Below, piece by piece: positions 4,888-5,192 of a stretch of DNA of 5,192 nucleotides. How positions within the stretch are numbered: the first letter of the stretch is position 1; every line of letters begins with the position of its first letter. A program made the position numbers and the translations under genes. Source of the DNA: Parafilimonas sp. (GTDB lineage: Bacteria; Bacteroidota; Bacteroidia; Chitinophagales; Chitinophagaceae); contig JAICKT010000329.1 in the NCBI GenBank assembly GCA_025927795.1, positions 1 to 5,192 of the forward strand. The letters run 5' to 3'. Below the pieces are notes generated by a model. It saw only the letters and a program-made list of their open reading frames with translations, was not told the DNA's origin and ran no database searches.

Positions 4888-5192
4888 CGTAATTGTAACT
4901 AAATATAAACCACTTGCATATTTACTTACATCAAGCTGAATTGTATTTATTCCTTTAAATGTAACGCCTGTTTTTGTTTGCAAAATTTTACCTGAAACAT
5001 CGCTAATGTTTATTGTATATTTTCCATCAGCATTAAAAGAAAGTGTTGCATTTGATTTTGCAGGGTTTGGATAAACAGAAACCTTTGCGTTTAAAATATT
5101 TACATAAGAATTATTGCCGGAAGTAATTGAATTATCGCTGACAGAAACATGAACTGTATCGCTGTAAAGTGTAAGTGCTGTTGCAATAGAAT
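4843..5192 (-). CDS. Secreted or surface protein with C-terminal T9SS type A sorting domain (C-terminal part only)
   Basis: The frame is open from the right edge to TAA (4843-4845), giving 115 visible C-terminal residues. After a Ser/Thr/Asn-rich linker comes the type IX secretion signal: NAKVSVYPNPAKSNATLSF (the V-x-x-Y-P-N-P motif), DGKYTINISDVSGKIL, INTIQLDVSKYASGLYLVTI and the basic end KQTLRLSKE. In this system the domain directs export across the outer membrane through the Por/Spr machinery, then is normally cleaved while the protein is released or anchored to A-LPS. The N-terminal signal peptide and the functional domain lie outside the window, so the protein's activity is unknown. A terminator follows at 4789-4820. 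Confidence 0.93.
   Translation of the reverse strand, partial: SIATALTLYSDTVHVSVSDNSITSGNNSYVNILNAKVSVYPNPAKSNATLSFNADGKYTINISDVSGKILQTKTGVTFKGINTIQLDVSKYASGLYLVTITDEKNRKQTLRLSKE

Overview
This is AT-rich DNA from a member of the Bacteroidota, most likely a Chitinophagaceae- or Sphingobacteriales-like organism. Three things point there. There is a C-terminal type IX secretion (T9SS) sorting domain at the right edge, and several starts are preceded by TAnnTTTG-type promoter elements with no strong Shine-Dalgarno. The RibBA and FtsY proteins also read like Bacteroidota versions.

Layout. At 1-97 (minus) lies the 5' end of a response-regulator receiver gene that runs off the left edge, with a strong terminator-like hairpin (111-145) directly upstream of its only possible start. 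About 470 bases (147-615) hold no recognisable gene. At 616-841 (plus) is a decayed membrane-protein gene whose pieces resemble the C-terminal half of a VIT1/CCC1-type transporter; it is broken by two frame changes and a TGA. It converges on a small lysine-rich conserved-type protein (848-1132, minus). The intergenic stretch 1133-1304 carries divergent promoters for that gene and for ribBA.

The core is a tight plus-strand run: ribBA (1305-2510, the two entry reactions of riboflavin synthesis), a 75-residue unknown protein (2524-2751), an MNT-type nucleotidyltransferase (2744-3220) and ftsY (3207-4172, signal recognition particle receptor GTPase). The last three overlap by 8 and 14 bases, so the small-protein/nucleotidyltransferase pair looks like a translationally coupled accessory cassette between two housekeeping genes. 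It is the best candidate here for an uncharacterised two-component system, possibly toxin-antitoxin-like.

Right of ftsY, a SnoaL/DUF4440-like (NTF2-fold) gene (4247-4690, minus) is visibly richer in G+C than its surroundings and looks acquired. A T9SS-substrate gene (4843-5192, minus, only its C-terminus visible) ends at a good terminator (4789-4820). About 45 bases of that gene's 3' end recur as a degenerate direct repeat at 4192-4236, on the other side of the DUF4440-like gene. This implies an insertion, duplication or gene-replacement event next to ftsY.
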